A DNA stretch of 64,000 nt from Ceriagrion tenellum (lineage: Eukaryota > Arthropoda > Insecta > Odonata > Coenagrionidae): assembly GCA_963169105.1 (NCBI GenBank), contig OY720634.1, forward strand, positions 153,643,584-153,707,583, in the 5' to 3' direction. Made by a program: the position numbers and the translations under genes. Every line of letters starts with the position of its first letter. The first letter of the stretch is position 1. Positions 43,265-55,264 of this stretch are shown piece by piece. Under the pieces are notes generated by a model, which saw nothing but the letters and a program-made list of their open reading frames with translations, was not told the origin of the DNA and did not search any database.

Positions 43265-44728
43265 CAGGCACCCTATCTACAAATTTTTTAAAAATAAAAG
43301 GTAGGCAGTACGATCTCTTTTGTGTATCATTGAAAATGCTATTCCACAACATCTCGCCTGGGAAAGTGGGATTTATTCAAATGAAAGCTTGAACTACCCT
43401 CCAGTAAGTGACGCACAGCACATTTCAAGATTGGAAAATTCGCTAAAATATGGCCCACCAAACGGCTATATTTGTAATGGATGCCAGTTTTTCATATATG
43501 AACTCCTTACAGAGGGATGAGTACTTGCCATAACAATGGGTTGGAATGGATTGATTTGAAGGTATAGATATTATCAAAATTGTTGATAACTTGCGGCTAG
43601 GTGATACCACCCATTTGATGATTTGCCTTATTCTCTGATTAAATGTCTAATTCATATAATTATGAACATAATTTATCACCGTATTTCACCTACGGTCAGA
43701 AACGTCATATAAGAAATAAATTTACAAACTCTTCAGTCATTTCATAGGCTAGCGCCGAAAGTGGAATGGAATACATTTAAAAGTCTTTAACCCGTCTCCA
43801 TCGTGGCATCATACGGTACTAACAACTTTTAAGAATGGCATGCCGGATTTGGCCATATCATCTGGATAAAATTTTCTACACCAGCATCTTAATTTGAAAT
43901 GCATGTAAGAACATGCGCCAATCAATGGCTGAAAATGGGGTGATTTATGTAAGATTCCAACGTAAAAATGTGGATGACTCTGAAAATTTCTAAAAATACA
44001 CGAAGCAAACGACTACAACTTTAGGTATAAACTTTCGTGAATCCCCATTTGCTGGGGAACTTCAATAGAATTTATAAACTTAACGGGCATGATGCCCACC
44101 CATAAACTACAAAAGGCTTTGACCACAGAGTATTGGAAAAAAGTATATTTTTCTCTCGCCGTTATCCAAGGCTAGCGATGACAAGATGTCTCAATGATTT
44201 ATTCGGGTGCAATGCGTCAAATTCTTTCCAAATATAGCCTCGAAATGGTACGTGTACAAGAGATGGTAGGTGCGTGTATGTTTGTACGATTCACAAATTA
44301 CTTTCCGATGGTACTTGGTCAAACGTATGAATTACGTACCATTTTTACCAAACCCTGCGGTGCATTTCTTGCACAAGTGAGGTACAGTTTATCATCTTCT
44401 AATGCCCGGGTGAACCTTCCTCTTCCATGGAAAAATAAAACAAAAATACAGCGAAGAGAGCCCGACCGAAAGGGTTCATCAATCACGACAGAGAATCCCG
44501 AGGAAATATGAGTTGTTCAGCCATTTGAACGATGTACGCGCCATCCCACAGCTGTCCAACGAACTCCAACAGTTCCCACGCATCCCGGCAGAGTTCGATC
44601 GCTATTCTTAGAGCGAAGGTGCGCATCCCGCCCCTCATCCCAGCGTGAGGTGGCACTAACACCTATAAAATCACCAAAAGAATTATCTCGCTTGATTGGT
44701 ATTCAGGCCCACATTTTCCGATTTCCGG
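43265..44728. other. No gene recognised
   Basis: Frames at 43320-43520 and 44194-44511 (plus) have no known domain. 44520-44660 is slightly GC-richer. Confidence 0.4.
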
Positions 44729-44731
44729 TGG

Positions 44732-45289
44732 AGGTAGTTTAAGTGAATAATCATTTTACTTAGAAATCAATGAATTTGATCTCATTTTAAAGAAAAATAT
44801 CTCATCCTTCAAATGACATCAAAAATTTAGCCTCTTATCACATTAACTACGGAGATATTTGCCGGAGAACACCAACCATTTTACATGGGAAACGGTACGT
44901 GTATGCACTCCAGGGAGACATCATTTACAAAATGAGGAATTTCTAACACTAAGATGTCTTAAAAAAAACTAACAGCGTGTAGTTTGTATGTTTTATCAAC
45001 TATTTTTAAAAATTAGTCATATTTTCATCGCAATAAGTTCTGGGGTATCACAAAAAACCTTCCGTTTTGAAGGATTTTCAAACGCACCGCGCGAAAAGAA
45101 TGAATCTACTTAATGAATTATTAAGATATTTTCATTTAATTACTTATCATTTAGGTCACATAAAACCATATAATTGCACCAAGAATAATGCAATATTTAA
45201 ATCATGTCTCCTACAGCTGGTGAAATTAAAACGATTAGTTCGAATATGGGCTCTATTATGACTAGGGAACTATCTCGATCGGACTACCT
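44732..45289 (+). mobile_element. 558-bp MITE with TA duplication, copy 2
   Basis: Direct-orientation copy of the element at 18923-19478, aligned over its full length. The right end TCGGACTACCT followed by TA (45290-45291) is conserved; the left end is eroded (AGGTAGTTTAAG). The small hairpin CCTTCCGTTTTGAAGG and the block GCACTCCAGGGAGACATCAT are shared. Confidence 0.8.
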
Positions 45290-45294
45290 TAAGT

Positions 45295-45718
45295 TATTAG
45301 GGAAGTGAACGGAGTAAAGGAATGCGCGGTTAGGTTAACCAACGCCAGTGACCGAATCTTGGGAATATTCGGGAATTGTGATTCCAAGAGGACGTGATGT
45401 GGTGGGAACGTCAAAACCCTGGTCCAATCAAAATAAAAGTGTGGATTTACAAACTTTTCATTCTATCAAGAATCGATCCCATGTGGTTCAAACTGAAACC
45501 ACTAATCCCATCCAGTTCGCAGGTAATGTACTTGATAGCATTAAAGGTGAACCTCTATAGATAGAGCCTCTATTGCATAGTTAAATCGATGTTTACAGAG
45601 TCGCTATGCATGAAGATGTCATTGAAAGTCAAGACACAGATCGTATTAAAATATAATAATGAGAAATATTTTACTCTAGCATGTTTTCTTTCTTTTTTCA
45701 TTCTAAAGATAGACTAAA
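45295..45718. other. No gene recognised
   Basis: A plus-strand frame at 45348-45560 is unassigned. Confidence 0.4.
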
Positions 45719-45722
45719 ACAG

Positions 45723-45985
<263 letters not shown>

Positions 45986-45989
45986 ATAA

Positions 45990-46135
45990 AATATATAGAT
46001 GAAATAAAGGTTCGAACAGAAAGGTAGAAAGAAAGTGGATAAGGACGATCACAGTGGTGGTGTGAAGATGAAATGACGGCCGATTCCAAGCAGAAAATAT
46101 TCGACTGGACCGGGAATCAAACCACAGACCTTTGG

Positions 46136-46140
<5 letters not shown>
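45990..46140 (-). mobile_element. tRNA-derived SINE-like fragment
   Basis: The minus strand reads CCAAAGGTCTGTGGTTTGAT followed by TCCCGGTCCAGTCGAAT, resembling the T-arm and acceptor side of a tRNA-type SINE head (B box GGTTTGATTCC, one change from consensus). A body of about 110 bp follows, with CATTTCATCTTCACACCACC. The A-box half is missing; (TA)n sequence (46137-46158) takes its place. Confidence 0.45.
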
Positions 46141-46167
<27 letters not shown>

Positions 46168-46349
46168 TCAAAACGTCAAAATCTCGTCATATCTTGACTT
46201 GCAAATGGAATTTTATGAAACACACTCTGTTATGATGTAAAATTCTGTCATTTGCGAGTCTCGGGAAATTTAAAGCCTTGTTTTTGGATTTTTGCAGCAA
46301 TTAGATGCACTAGTATCAACCAGTTCCGGGTATACTGCTGCGTGGTGAA

Positions 46350-46400
46350 CTTTAAACGGCTCAACGTTTCGTCCCTCCTGCTGGGAACGTCGTCAGGAGA
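46350..46400 (-). ncRNA. Hammerhead ribozyme-like motif (Penelope type), left end
   Basis: On the minus strand: CUGACGA (46396-46390), stem II GUUCC/GGGAC with one G-U pair, GAA (46370-46368), short palindromic stem III ACGU (46367-46364), then U (46363). Stem I pairs CUC with GAG beside the core. All core positions fit. Confidence 0.65.
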
Positions 46401-46764
46401 CGTGAAGTCAGTGTGGGTCTAGTTATATTGGACAGACCAAACGGAAGATTGAGACCAGGCTGAAAGAGCATTAAAGCGCGCTAAAGGCAAGACAAAGGCA
46501 AACTTCAACTATCGCCGATCATTTCATGTCGGGACCAGGGCACAAGTCATTGCAAGAACATCTGCTTATTTCTCATGACTAATTAAAGAGACAGTTGAAA
46601 TATCTAAACGGCCTTTAAATTCTAATAGGGATGATGGGTTATCACTTAAGCAGTGTGTGGAAAAGATACCTTTTTTATATATTGGGTTTTTATTTATTTT
46701 TTAAATACATGACAAAAATGGTCAGTATTCCAACGGTCCGACCAGGTGAAAACGGATATATCTT

Positions 46765-46820
46765 CTTCAGTCTCCTGAAGACGTTCCCAGCAGGAGGAAC
46801 GAAACGTTGAGCCGTTTAAG
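46765..46820 (+). ncRNA. Hammerhead ribozyme-like motif (Penelope type), right end
   Basis: On the plus strand: stem I CUC, CUGAAGA (46775-46781), perfect stem II GUUCC/GGAAC, GAA (46801-46803), stem III ACGU (46804-46807), then U (46808) as the cleavage nucleotide, and GAG closing stem I. This is the most regular of the motifs in the window. It lies 3' of the GIY-YIG coding fragment on the same strand, as expected for the terminal repeat of the element. Confidence 0.7.
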
Positions 46821-46864
46821 TTCCCCACGCAGCAGTATACCCAGAAATGGTTCATACTAGTGAA

Positions 46865-48470
46865 TCTAAAGCCTTATTGAATGGGGTACCTGAAAAATGG
46901 TGGTGTTGATCATTTGGGCAGTAAAAAAGATATTTTTTAAGTAAAGTTGGGCGCGCGTTGAAGACACGACGCGGTGGAGGGCAAGGTAGGAAGAAGAGGA
47001 AGAAGATTCTCGCAGAGATATGAAGTTCTCTGGTGATCTCGGGCAAGATCACTCCGCCCATTTGAGAAAAGACTTCAGGCGTGGGTTGGAAACGAGACGG
47101 TAATTGCGAACTTGCATGTGATTTTTTTCCGTGAGAGGGTTTTGAAAGACGGGGAGAGAATACGAACGAAGAGGCCCGAGAAGTTTTTATTTCAGGCGAG
47201 GGGAGACTATTTCAAACTGGTATAGTTTTCTAGGAGTTTCAATGGGCCTAGAAATCCAAGGGATGATTAAGGAAACTAATTCCTTTGGGATCTGCATAAT
47301 ACCATCAGCCCCGGATAATGAGAGAAGTCTAAATTCCTTCCAAGTTGTGAACGATAGAGGGATTTAAGTCTCTTCACTCCCGAAGCAAAAAATGAGTTTT
47401 CAGAATGGGATTTGCAACGGCATGATGAGTTGTTCGTGATGAGAAATTACAAGATGTAACTCCAAGTAGCAGAGAAATAAAATTTGCAAAAGATGATGAT
47501 GTCATTTAAGTAACATTGGTAGGATTAAGTGTGCTGGGATAATATGTTACGAAGATTTCCGGAACATAAAATATTTCTAATACGTAAAAAGAGAAAGCAT
47601 GAATAGGTCTCTTAATGACAATGAGATCACAAGCATACGAGATTAAAACCATCAGCTTAGTTGCAAGGATTCCAGAACATTAATAAATATAGCACAATAT
47701 TTTCTTCTGAATAAACAATTCAAATATAGCGCTCCACCATATTTAGGCTGTGATAATTGCCGGTAAATGTGATATATTTATACACATTTTGCGGAGAAAA
47801 ATGTATTTCTGTGATAAAGGATGCCACACACGCACCAACGGTAACAATAGGAGAACTTTCGTACTCTACTACTCATAGTTGGGTAATTTATTAACGTGTT
47901 GTAACAAAAAATCAACACATCACAGTGAACATCTTGGAATCCCCTTAAGCTGGCTGGTGCTGTAGTTTCCAGTCATCATTATGTTTCACAAATAGTATGA
48001 ATTATCGCGCCGCAGGTAGTTGCCACAGGAGTGCCTCTCATTACTATTGAACGGCACTGTGGAAGGGAACACATCCAACCAATGTCGGGTGCAACCAGGT
48101 TAGTAGCTGCATGAAATGAAAAAAGTCTCGCCATCTACGTTCCACGGTGGGTACGTGGTAAAACGTGTGCCACGTTGTGTCCTCCGTCGGTCTATGGAAA
48201 GGCCACTTCAACTGAACTGGACATCTACTGAAACTGACCAACCAATGGATACTATATTTGCTCATTAATAAATATTGTGCGAACTTAAAATTGTGATCTA
48301 TGTATTTATTTATACATTAAAAAGGACACTCTGATGTGAGAAAGATTGTGTCATTTGTTTAATGAACCACGTCACTGCTTTTTCATCGCTCTTTGAATGA
48401 TGAGTTACGAGCGCACCAGCATCACTTTCGAGGCATCTCCCCCACCCAGTCCCTACAATACGGGTCATTG
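46865..48470. other. No gene recognised
   Basis: Frames at 46852-47061 and 48044-48265 (both minus) have no known domain. No repeat ends were found. Confidence 0.4.
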
Positions 48471-48476
48471 TTGCAG

Positions 48477-49422
48477 CCATGAATGTACATTATGGATTGT
48501 TATATCGTCGCCAAAAACTATTGTCTAGAATTCCGCAAACAAACAACTTTTTGGAACATGGTGCCGCCTAGTGATGAAAGATGGAGGTTTAAATGTAAAT
48601 ACAGTCAATACTTAGCAAATAAACTAGTTGTACTGATTTTACCATGAATATACATGGGTTTTACTTACAATTAATCATAATACTGTGGATAAAAATGTAC
48701 TACTACACGCTGGACGTAATTATACACTTTTTTAATATCGTCCGGTATACAAGTATATTTAATTCTCTCAAAATTTAATTACACAAATGGACAATTAACT
48801 TCTTAGCACTTCATGAATATCGCTATACAGAAATTTAATAATAATGCGAGGTGACTTCATGAGTATTCCCAGTGGCCATCATTGCAGTGTAGGTAAAATG
48901 AATTCACTTATCGCCGCCTTGAACAGATTCTTATTTTTCATTCCAAGTCTCCAATTTTGGGTCCTCGTAGACGCGTACCCTGTTTTGCAGCCTGGTACGA
49001 AGCAAGTTCTGTTTAAACAAGCCATTCTAAATTCTTTATTTAACCCGATCGGGCTTAATGCATTCAAATTAGAATCAGCGTGTGGCAAACATTGTCGTCG
49101 TCACACGGTGAACGTTTCATAAACCTCTTAAAAATTTTCTATATTCGATATTTCCTCTCTAGCATTTACAAAGTAACTTTTAGATCACAAAAATAGCAAG
49201 ATATTATTCAAAGCATCAAGTTATTCATATCTTCTCGATCGTTTATGAATATTCACGACAGTTTCACGTTAGCAACAGTTAACTACGTCTACTTAAAATA
49301 ACAACTGAAAAGACTCTAATCGAAGTGGCGCCAAGGACTGGGTGAACTAAAAGTAAAATTTTAGGCAACACGTAGCCTAGGCAAAAATTTCAAACATATT
49401 AATCCATAACATATATTCATGA
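48477..49422 (-). mobile_element. Non-autonomous inverted-repeat DNA transposon, copy 2
   Basis: Inverted partner of the element at 647-1607. The ends CCATGAATGTACATTATGG (48477) and ATAACATATATTCATG (to 49421) are inverted. The flanks TTGCAG (48471-48476) and ATTGCA (49422-49427) suggest a diverged target duplication. Shared internal blocks include TTTGGCGACG in reverse, GGTGACTTCATGA, CAGTGGCCATCATTGCAGTG and TGGCGCCAAGGACTGG. The plus-strand frame 48844-49122 (92 codons) is not conserved in copy 1 and is not considered coding. Confidence 0.75.
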
Positions 49423-49429
49423 TTGCAAC

Positions 49430-50340
49430 ATTTCTGGTGTCTATGTCCAGCGCAGACTAGTGCAACTGACCAAAATTAGACATATGCACCATATTAAACT
49501 GACGTAGAAAACTCCAGTAAAATCAGCGATGAAGCACAAGGAAGGGTATTTTTACCTTGAAAACATCTGAGGGTAGCATATCCATTAGGAATGCGCAAAA
49601 ACACATCAATAGTGTATCTATCACGAGGGTGTTTTTCACAGTTTTCTCATTATTATCTAAAAAAATATCATACGGTATCATTTACAAGGGGTTGACCGAT
49701 ACAGACTAATGTAAGTGGATCTGTCTTTGGTGCTCTAAGCTGAAAATGCAACAATAAACGCAAAGAAATACAAAAGTTGATTAACTCCGTTTAGTGCTGT
49801 CAAATAGGCGTTGCAAAACGTAAAGCATCCTAAAATTGTAAGATATATGATACTTATTAATAAAATTGTGAAATTAATAATAGTTTCATTGCAATTTTTT
49901 TCCAAATTTTGTAAATACAAGCCATTAAACGTCTTTTTACGCTGATTCTTCATTACGATATGTGATTACAAGAATCTCACGGCAGTAAAAATTACCATGT
50001 AGAAAAAGAGTTGCTATTCATTTAAAAAAACGCTTGAAAGGTTATTCATTACTTCATTAGGCAAACATTTCCTCAAATTTTCGTTTAAGTATGAGGACTA
50101 ATGGGTAAACTCTTGTCCAAAGCGGCGTGAAATGTCCCCGATACTACACGCATTTTAGTATTTTAGAGTCGTGAGGCCAGAGTCTAATTTCAAATCGTAT
50201 CAACCGCTCTGCTAACGGCGTTTTGTTGGACTTAAAATGGATAGGACTACTTTTCAAGAAAGACCCAAGGCTTTTCCGCCGCATGGTGATATAGAAGGTT
50301 GTTAGGGGTTTCCCACCGGGTTTAAGTCTCCGTCTCTGCC
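49430..50340. other. No gene recognised
   Basis: A minus-strand frame at 49735-49953 is unassigned. AT-rich. Confidence 0.4.
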
Positions 50341-50346
50341 TTCGTT

Positions 50347-50640
50347 TTGCGATGTGTGATGTTTGGATTTTTGATGGCGATGGACGAGTTGTTCGTCGCC
50401 ATCAGGGCATGTCGTGCAATGCAATGGTCCAGAATATGTATAGTTTGGCTTCAGCTCAGGTGTCGTGTGATTGGTCCGCTGATTCTCGCCTTTTTCCTCT
50501 GGTCTCTCGGATCCTTTCAGCGCTGGTTTCTATCAATTGCTGAGAAAGTATCGAGCATCATGATCCATGGTGTTGTTTCCCATCGGGATATCGATTGCAT
50601 ACTGGTCATTCATTCCCAGATACTTGGCCTTCTGCCATAA
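50347..50640 (+). other. Unassigned overlapping open frames
   Basis: Two plus-strand frames overlap (50347-50640, 97 codons; 50352-50543, 63 codons, CDVWIFDGDGRVVRRHQGMS). Composition is nearer 50% GC than the flanks and an all-purpose coding feel is present, but no family is recognised. It lies about 150 bp before the presumed 5' end of the LINE at 50790 and could be part of a retroelement or an unrelated relic. Confidence 0.2.
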
Positions 50641-51257
50641 AAAGGTGTGGTCCCGGAAAATGGTGTGGTTCCGGAAAATGCTGTTCTCGCGGATTTTTCA
50701 TTTTTAATTTATTGTTTGAATTTTATTTACAAAATTTCTTTACCTATTTGCCTTTTCTAGGCCTGTCACTCACATTTATATTTACTTCTGTAGAGCGCTC
50801 AACCTTTCCTGCGGACTACAACCTTGACGAGGTGGAAGGACTTGCGCGTTCCAATGACCCCTAGAGCTGGACCAGCGGGATCAATTGAAATTGCTCCCGG
50901 TGGGACCACCCATGCCAGATAGGTCGAATGGTAGGAGCCAGATGAAAGTAGTCCAGTGATGGTGTCCCGTGAAAAACACTGCTAAGAAGTGGGGGTGGGA
51001 GTCTCTGTCAACTATTTTATTACCCTGAAAAATGAGTTGCAATCTAGAGAAAAGAATCCTGGCTACTACGGGACGCCGCCCACTGGGGCGGGTGTCGGGC
51101 CCGGCAGCGGGGGATGCTAGGCCTCCGAGGTCGTCCTCTCACGAAATCCTTGCACAGAACCATCACAGGATACTAGGATAAAAGAAGATAAGAAGAAAAA
51201 GAAAAAAGAGATAAAAGGAAAGTACAGATAAAAGAAGGGACTTGGAACGGTTGGACA

Positions 51258-51910
51258 ATGGTGAGGGCAGGGAGGTTAGAGAATATCATACGGGAAATAG
51301 ATAGAGGGAACGTAGATGCCTTGGGGCTGTGCGAGGTGACATGGAAGGATAGGGGGGACTTCTGGAACGATAGTTACCGGGTAATCTATATTAGTGGGTT
51401 GGAAAGTCTACGTGGGGTAGCTATAGTATTTAACGGAAAATTGGGAATGATGGTAGTAAATATTGAGCAGGTTAGCGACAGGATACCAGTGGTAGAAATA
51501 AAAGCACGCCCTTCAAAGTTCGTTTTGGTTCAGGTGTACATGCCTACAGATATCGTAGGGAGAAAGAGGTGGATGGGGTGTATGAAGAGGTAGAGGAGAT
51601 AATCAGAGAAGTCCCGGGCAAGAAAAATCTAATAGTAATGGGCGACTGGAACGCAGTAGTGGGGAAAGAGAGAGATGGGTATGAAGTGGGAGGATTTGGA
51701 TTATTAACGACAAATGATCGCGGAGAGAAGGCAGTACAATTTTGTAGGAGAAATAAATTAGTAGTAGCAAACACTTGGTTTACACACCATCGTAGGAGGA
51801 AGTATACATGGAAAATGCCGGGAGACACTGGGAGATATCAAATTGACTATATCATGGTTAGGAAAGAATTCAGGAAATGTGAAGAACTCGCGGAGCTATC
51901 CCGGGGCTAA
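51258..51910 (+). pseudogene. RTE-like LINE endonuclease domain, one frameshift
   Basis: MVRAGRLENIIREIDRGNVD is followed by ALGLCEVTWKDRGDFW (catalytic Glu in CEVTW), LRGVAIVFNGKLGMMVVNIE and KARPSKFVLVQVYMPT. A frameshift near 51560 separates it from EEVEEIIREVPGKKNLIVMG, DWNAVVGKERDGYEVGGFGL (catalytic GDWNA kept), NKLVVANTWFTHHRRRKYTW and GRYQIDYIMVRKEF. The end of the domain (usually SDH) is at 51917-51925 (DSDHN-like, after a stop). Upstream, TWNGWTM replaces the usual TWNVRTM. Confidence 0.85.
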
Positions 51911-52506
51911 TGCAGACTCGGATCATAATTGAGTAATAATGAATTTTGAGGTTAGATTAAAAAAGCTTTACAAGAGTAGGAGGATGAAGAGGTGGGACCT
52001 CGAAGCTTTGAAAGGGGAAAAAAAGGAGGGAATACCAAGCGATGGTGGAAAGAAACATAGGTAAAGCAAAGGAAATACGTACAATCGAAGAAAAATGGGA
52101 TAATATTAAAACATGCATTGTAAGAGCGGCTAAAAAAATAGGAGCAGCGGAAATCAGGATTATAAAGAAGTAGTGGGTTACACAAGAAATGATTAGAAAA
52201 ATAGAGGAGAGATGGAATAGGAAAAACTTCAACACCGACATAGGTAAGGCGAAATACAAGGATAATAAAAAATGGAAGCTAAATAATCAATTGTGGAGAA
52301 AAACCAATCTGGCGAAGGAAAATTGGTGGAAAAGGTAATGCGAGGAAATGAAGAAACTGCAAAAAGAAGGGGAAGTGGGTGCGTTATACGCTACGGTAAA
52401 ATTGCTATAGAAAGGTAAGCGATGGGAAACGGTACCAAAGATTTAGGACAAGAAAGGTAGAACATTAATCGAGCAGGAAGACATTCAAGAAAGATGGCGT
52501 GAATAT

Positions 52507-53379
52507 ATGGAGGAGCTGTATGATAGCAATAGTAGACCAACTACTTTGGATACAGAGGAGGAGGGAAGCCTAGATGAAGATAACCTCGGGCCAATGATTC
52601 TCGACAGTGAAATAAAGAAAGCATTGAATGATATGGTGGCAAGGAAAGCTGTTGGAGTGGACAACACACCATCTGAATTGCTAAAGAGTTTAGGAAATGA
52701 AGGTTGGCAAGTTTTTTCGAATTTATACGTAGGATATACGAGGAAGGAGTATGGCCAGAGGTTTTCGTGAAAACTATCTTATTTCCTATCCCGAAAAAGA
52801 AAATGCATCAGAATGCGAGAACTATAAAACAATCACTTTGATTTCTCACACAGCCAAAGTTTTACTTCAAAAAATCAAAAGAAGGTTGGAGAATAAAGCC
52901 AATAACCACTTGGTAGATGACCAATTTGGGTTTCGGAAGGGAGGGTCAACTCGGAATGCAATTGCGGTGATGAGGACATTTATAGAAAGAAAAATAGAGT
53001 ATAATCAGGACCTTATTCCTTGCTTCATTGATTTTGAAAAAGCTTTCGACAGGGTAAATTGGAATAAACCATCGGAAATACTCGGGAAAATAGGAATAGA
53101 TTGGCGATGCAGGAGGCTAATTCGAAATTTATATATGACGCGAAGGGCGCAGGTGAGGGTGGCTGAAGGTGAATCAGGATGGGAAGTATAGGTCGCGGGG
53201 CAAGGCGAGGATGCCCGTTTTTGCCATTGCATTTCAACTTTTATGCTGAGGAAATGGAAAGACAGGCATGGGAAGAATTTGAGGTAGGAATCAAAGTAGG
53301 AGGGCATCTAATAAAGTTCGTTAGATTCGCGAAAAATAAGGAATTGGCCAGTGGGCCTTCAAAGGGACTGCAAGCTTAG
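52507..53379 (+). pseudogene. RTE-like LINE reverse transcriptase domain, catalytic motif lost
   Basis: Three segments in shifting frames: ALNDMVARKAVGVDNTPSEL (52.62-52.68 kb); FPIPKKENASECENYKTITL, DDQFGFRKGGSTRNAIAVMR and LIPCFIDFEKAFDRVNWNKP (motif A DFEKAFD near 53032-53052); then RRGCPFLPLHFNFYAEEMER (motif B, QGCPLSP altered) and LIKFVRFAKNKELASG. In the last, motif C FADD has become FAKN near 53328-53339, so both catalytic Asp residues are gone. Dead RT. Confidence 0.85.
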
Positions 53380-54159
53380 GTAGATGCTTTAGAAATACAG
53401 CGCGGGATATTCGGAATGAAGATAAATCATAATACACAAGAGTAATGAGATTCTCTAGGAAAAAGAAAGTTAGACTTGTGATTAAAGTTGGAGGACACAA
53501 ACTCGAGCAAGTGAGTAGGGCAACTTAATTACTTAGGTAGTATGCTAGAGGGAAACGGACATAGTAACAAAGACATACGGAAGAGAATAGCACAAACTAA
53601 GAAGGCGAAGGAGGCTGATTACGAAGACATTAGGGTAGGGCTGTGAAGAAGAGGCTGATGAAGAGCTTGATATGGAGCATAGCGTTGTATGGGGCAGAAA
53701 CGTGGACTATAAGAAACTTCTTAATGAAATCCGGGATAGGCAGGGTAGATGGTGGAAGGGTGTTATAATGGGTTGCTCAAGAGTGTGTTAGAGGGAAGGA
53801 TGTTGGGCAAGCGGGGTAGGGCAAGGAAGAGAATAGGTTTCCTGGACGGGATGAAGAAGATTAGATCTTATGCTGAAGCGAAAACGGATATACTGGAGGG
53901 GGATGGACCCCTGAATAGATAGAGGACCGGAAGGAGATTCTCTAACATTCGGCAAAACCTACCTCAACCGCTAGAATACTTAAAAAAGAGCACTCAATGT
54001 TTTATATCCGGGCCAAAAATTCAGTTCGTTCAATTCCGTAGTATGGAAGCTGACTTGTAGGTGCTTGGATAATCCTCACCTTAGCGTTCCAATTTCTGGA
54101 ACATTGTTCGATTTTCTATCCTATGGATGTCTTGAATACATAGATACATCTACAACTCA

Positions 54160-54510
54160 ATATATTGTCTCTCTCTGCTAATTTAGTCCATAATCCTTAT
54201 CATCCTCTTTCTTCTTCCACGCTTCCCCAGTTTTCTCTCTACTATTACCCTCTACAACATTTCCTCTCCTTTCAAAACGTTCTCAATCCACCTCCTCCAA
54301 ACCTCTACAACTTGTTTTTCTCCTCTAATACCATATTCAATGCCTCCCTCCCAGCTCACCCTTTCCAATCTTTTCCAAACCAAATTCTTTAACGCCTCAA
54401 GTCTTCGTGCATCCTCCCTTCGTAGTGACCAAGTCTTGTATCTATGTAGTGCCATGGTCATTACGTGAGTCTGTACAAACCTTTTCTTTACATCTATTTT
54501 CAAACACGCA
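54160..54510 (-). mobile_element. LINE ORF2 C-terminal fragment
   Basis: The minus-strand frame 54503-54252 reads IDVKKRFVQTHVMTMALHRY, KTWSLRREDARRLEALKNLV, WKRLERVSWEG and WIENVLKGEEML, the connection region of an RTE-like LINE (ALYGxExWSLRREDxRRLEALExWxWRRLERVSW). It lies about 250 bp beyond the end of the LINE on the plus strand, in the opposite orientation, and is a separate 5'-truncated insertion. Confidence 0.75.
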
Positions 54511-54514
54511 TAAT

Positions 54515-54990
54515 TATTTCTATCTAAAAATACATATCTGGCCTAGGAAATTCAAAATCTTGCTGGATTGGATGGATATGAAATGGATATATCGCATTTC
54601 CACCATTTTAAGCCTGAAACGATTTCATACGTTCAAAATCTTGTGCCCATAACACTGTAAAGTACATTTCAGCCAGAAAAAAATCTTTATAAAAATTCAG
54701 AAAAAGTGAGAAGTAGCTCATTTCCACCAATAAAATCGAGTAGAGAATTTAGACAGGGGTTTTGCCTGTAACCAACTCCTTTAAAGCTTACATGAATCAA
54801 ATTTTGAGAGAATGGCAGAAATAATGGGTTGGAATTGTAATCGACATAAGCGATGAGTCACTTCGCACGCTACTTTTCCCGATGACCAATTAATGATATC
54901 AGGAGATAAACCTGATGTGAAGAACATGATAAAGAAACTGGTAGAATGAAAGGTAGTGGTTGGTGTGAGCATTAATTACAATAAAAATTA
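54515..54990. other. No gene recognised
   Basis: AT-rich linker with short chance frames. Confidence 0.4.
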
Positions 54991-54994
54991 ATAT

Positions 54995-55261
54995 ATGGTA
55001 ACCAGTGAGGATGCAACATATTTTGATAGAAAAGGCCAAGTCATTGAAGTCTTCAGTGAGAACAAATATTTTGGAGTCGCCAAAGAAGGAAAAAATTATA
55101 AATTCTCATTTTCAGAGTTAGCTTTAAAAGTTAAGCGTTACCTTTCCAGTAAATTTGTGATTTCCAGTAAATTTGTGAAGTCGCCTAAGAAGGAAGAAGT
55201 GATAAATTCTCATTTTTTTCCTTCTTTGGCGACCTTTCCTTCATTACTCAAAATTGATTAG
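54995..55261 (+). other. Unassigned frame built on local direct and inverted repeats
   Basis: The 88-codon frame (starts MVTSEDATYFDRKGQVIEVF) spans repeated DNA. GTCGCCAAAGAAGGAAAAAA (55077-55096) recurs as a direct copy at 55182-55201 (diverged) and inverted at 55214-55235. AGTAAATTTGTGATTTCC is tandemly duplicated near 55150-55178, and a related segment recurs at 55786-55840. The frame is therefore probably a by-product of repeats, not a gene. Confidence 0.3.
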
Positions 55262-55264
55262 TGA

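Larger units (their letters stand above)
46313..46860 (+). mobile_element. Penelope-like cassette: GIY-YIG fragment between inverted hammerhead-bearing ends
   Basis: The outer ends are inverted copies: about 46313-46400 at the left and 46765-46860 at the right share GGGTATACTGCTGCGTGG, CGGCTCAACGTTTCGT and CCTCCTGCTGGGAACGTC. Between them, plus-strand 46408-46560 encodes CGSSYIGQTKRKIETRLKEH, stop, SALKARQRQTSTIADHFMSG and HKSLQEHLLISHD. YIGQTKR..ETRLKEH is the second half of a GIY-YIG nuclease. The RT is absent. This looks like a truncated Penelope-like copy kept with two inverted terminal repeats. Confidence 0.75.
50790..53960 (+). mobile_element. Nearly full-length RTE-like LINE
   Basis: The presumed 5' UTR begins near CTACAACCTTGACGAGGTGG (50817). 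The endonuclease (51.24-51.9 kb), linker, RT (52.5-53.38 kb) and C-terminal remnants (53.5-53.93 kb: LEGNGHSNKDIRKRIAQTKK, SVLEGRMLGKRGRARKRIGF, SYAEAKTDI) follow in the normal order. The frames are broken by many indels and stops, and a stretch between the YGAET signature (about 53692) and LEGRMLGKRG is missing. The domain order and motifs match insect RTE-type LINEs often annotated as craniofacial development protein 2-like. Confidence 0.85.

Noticed and set aside
50347..50640. 97-codon frame as LINE ORF1
   Set aside because: No zinc-knuckle, coiled coil or other ORF1-type feature was seen, and it lies before the presumed 5' end of the LINE.
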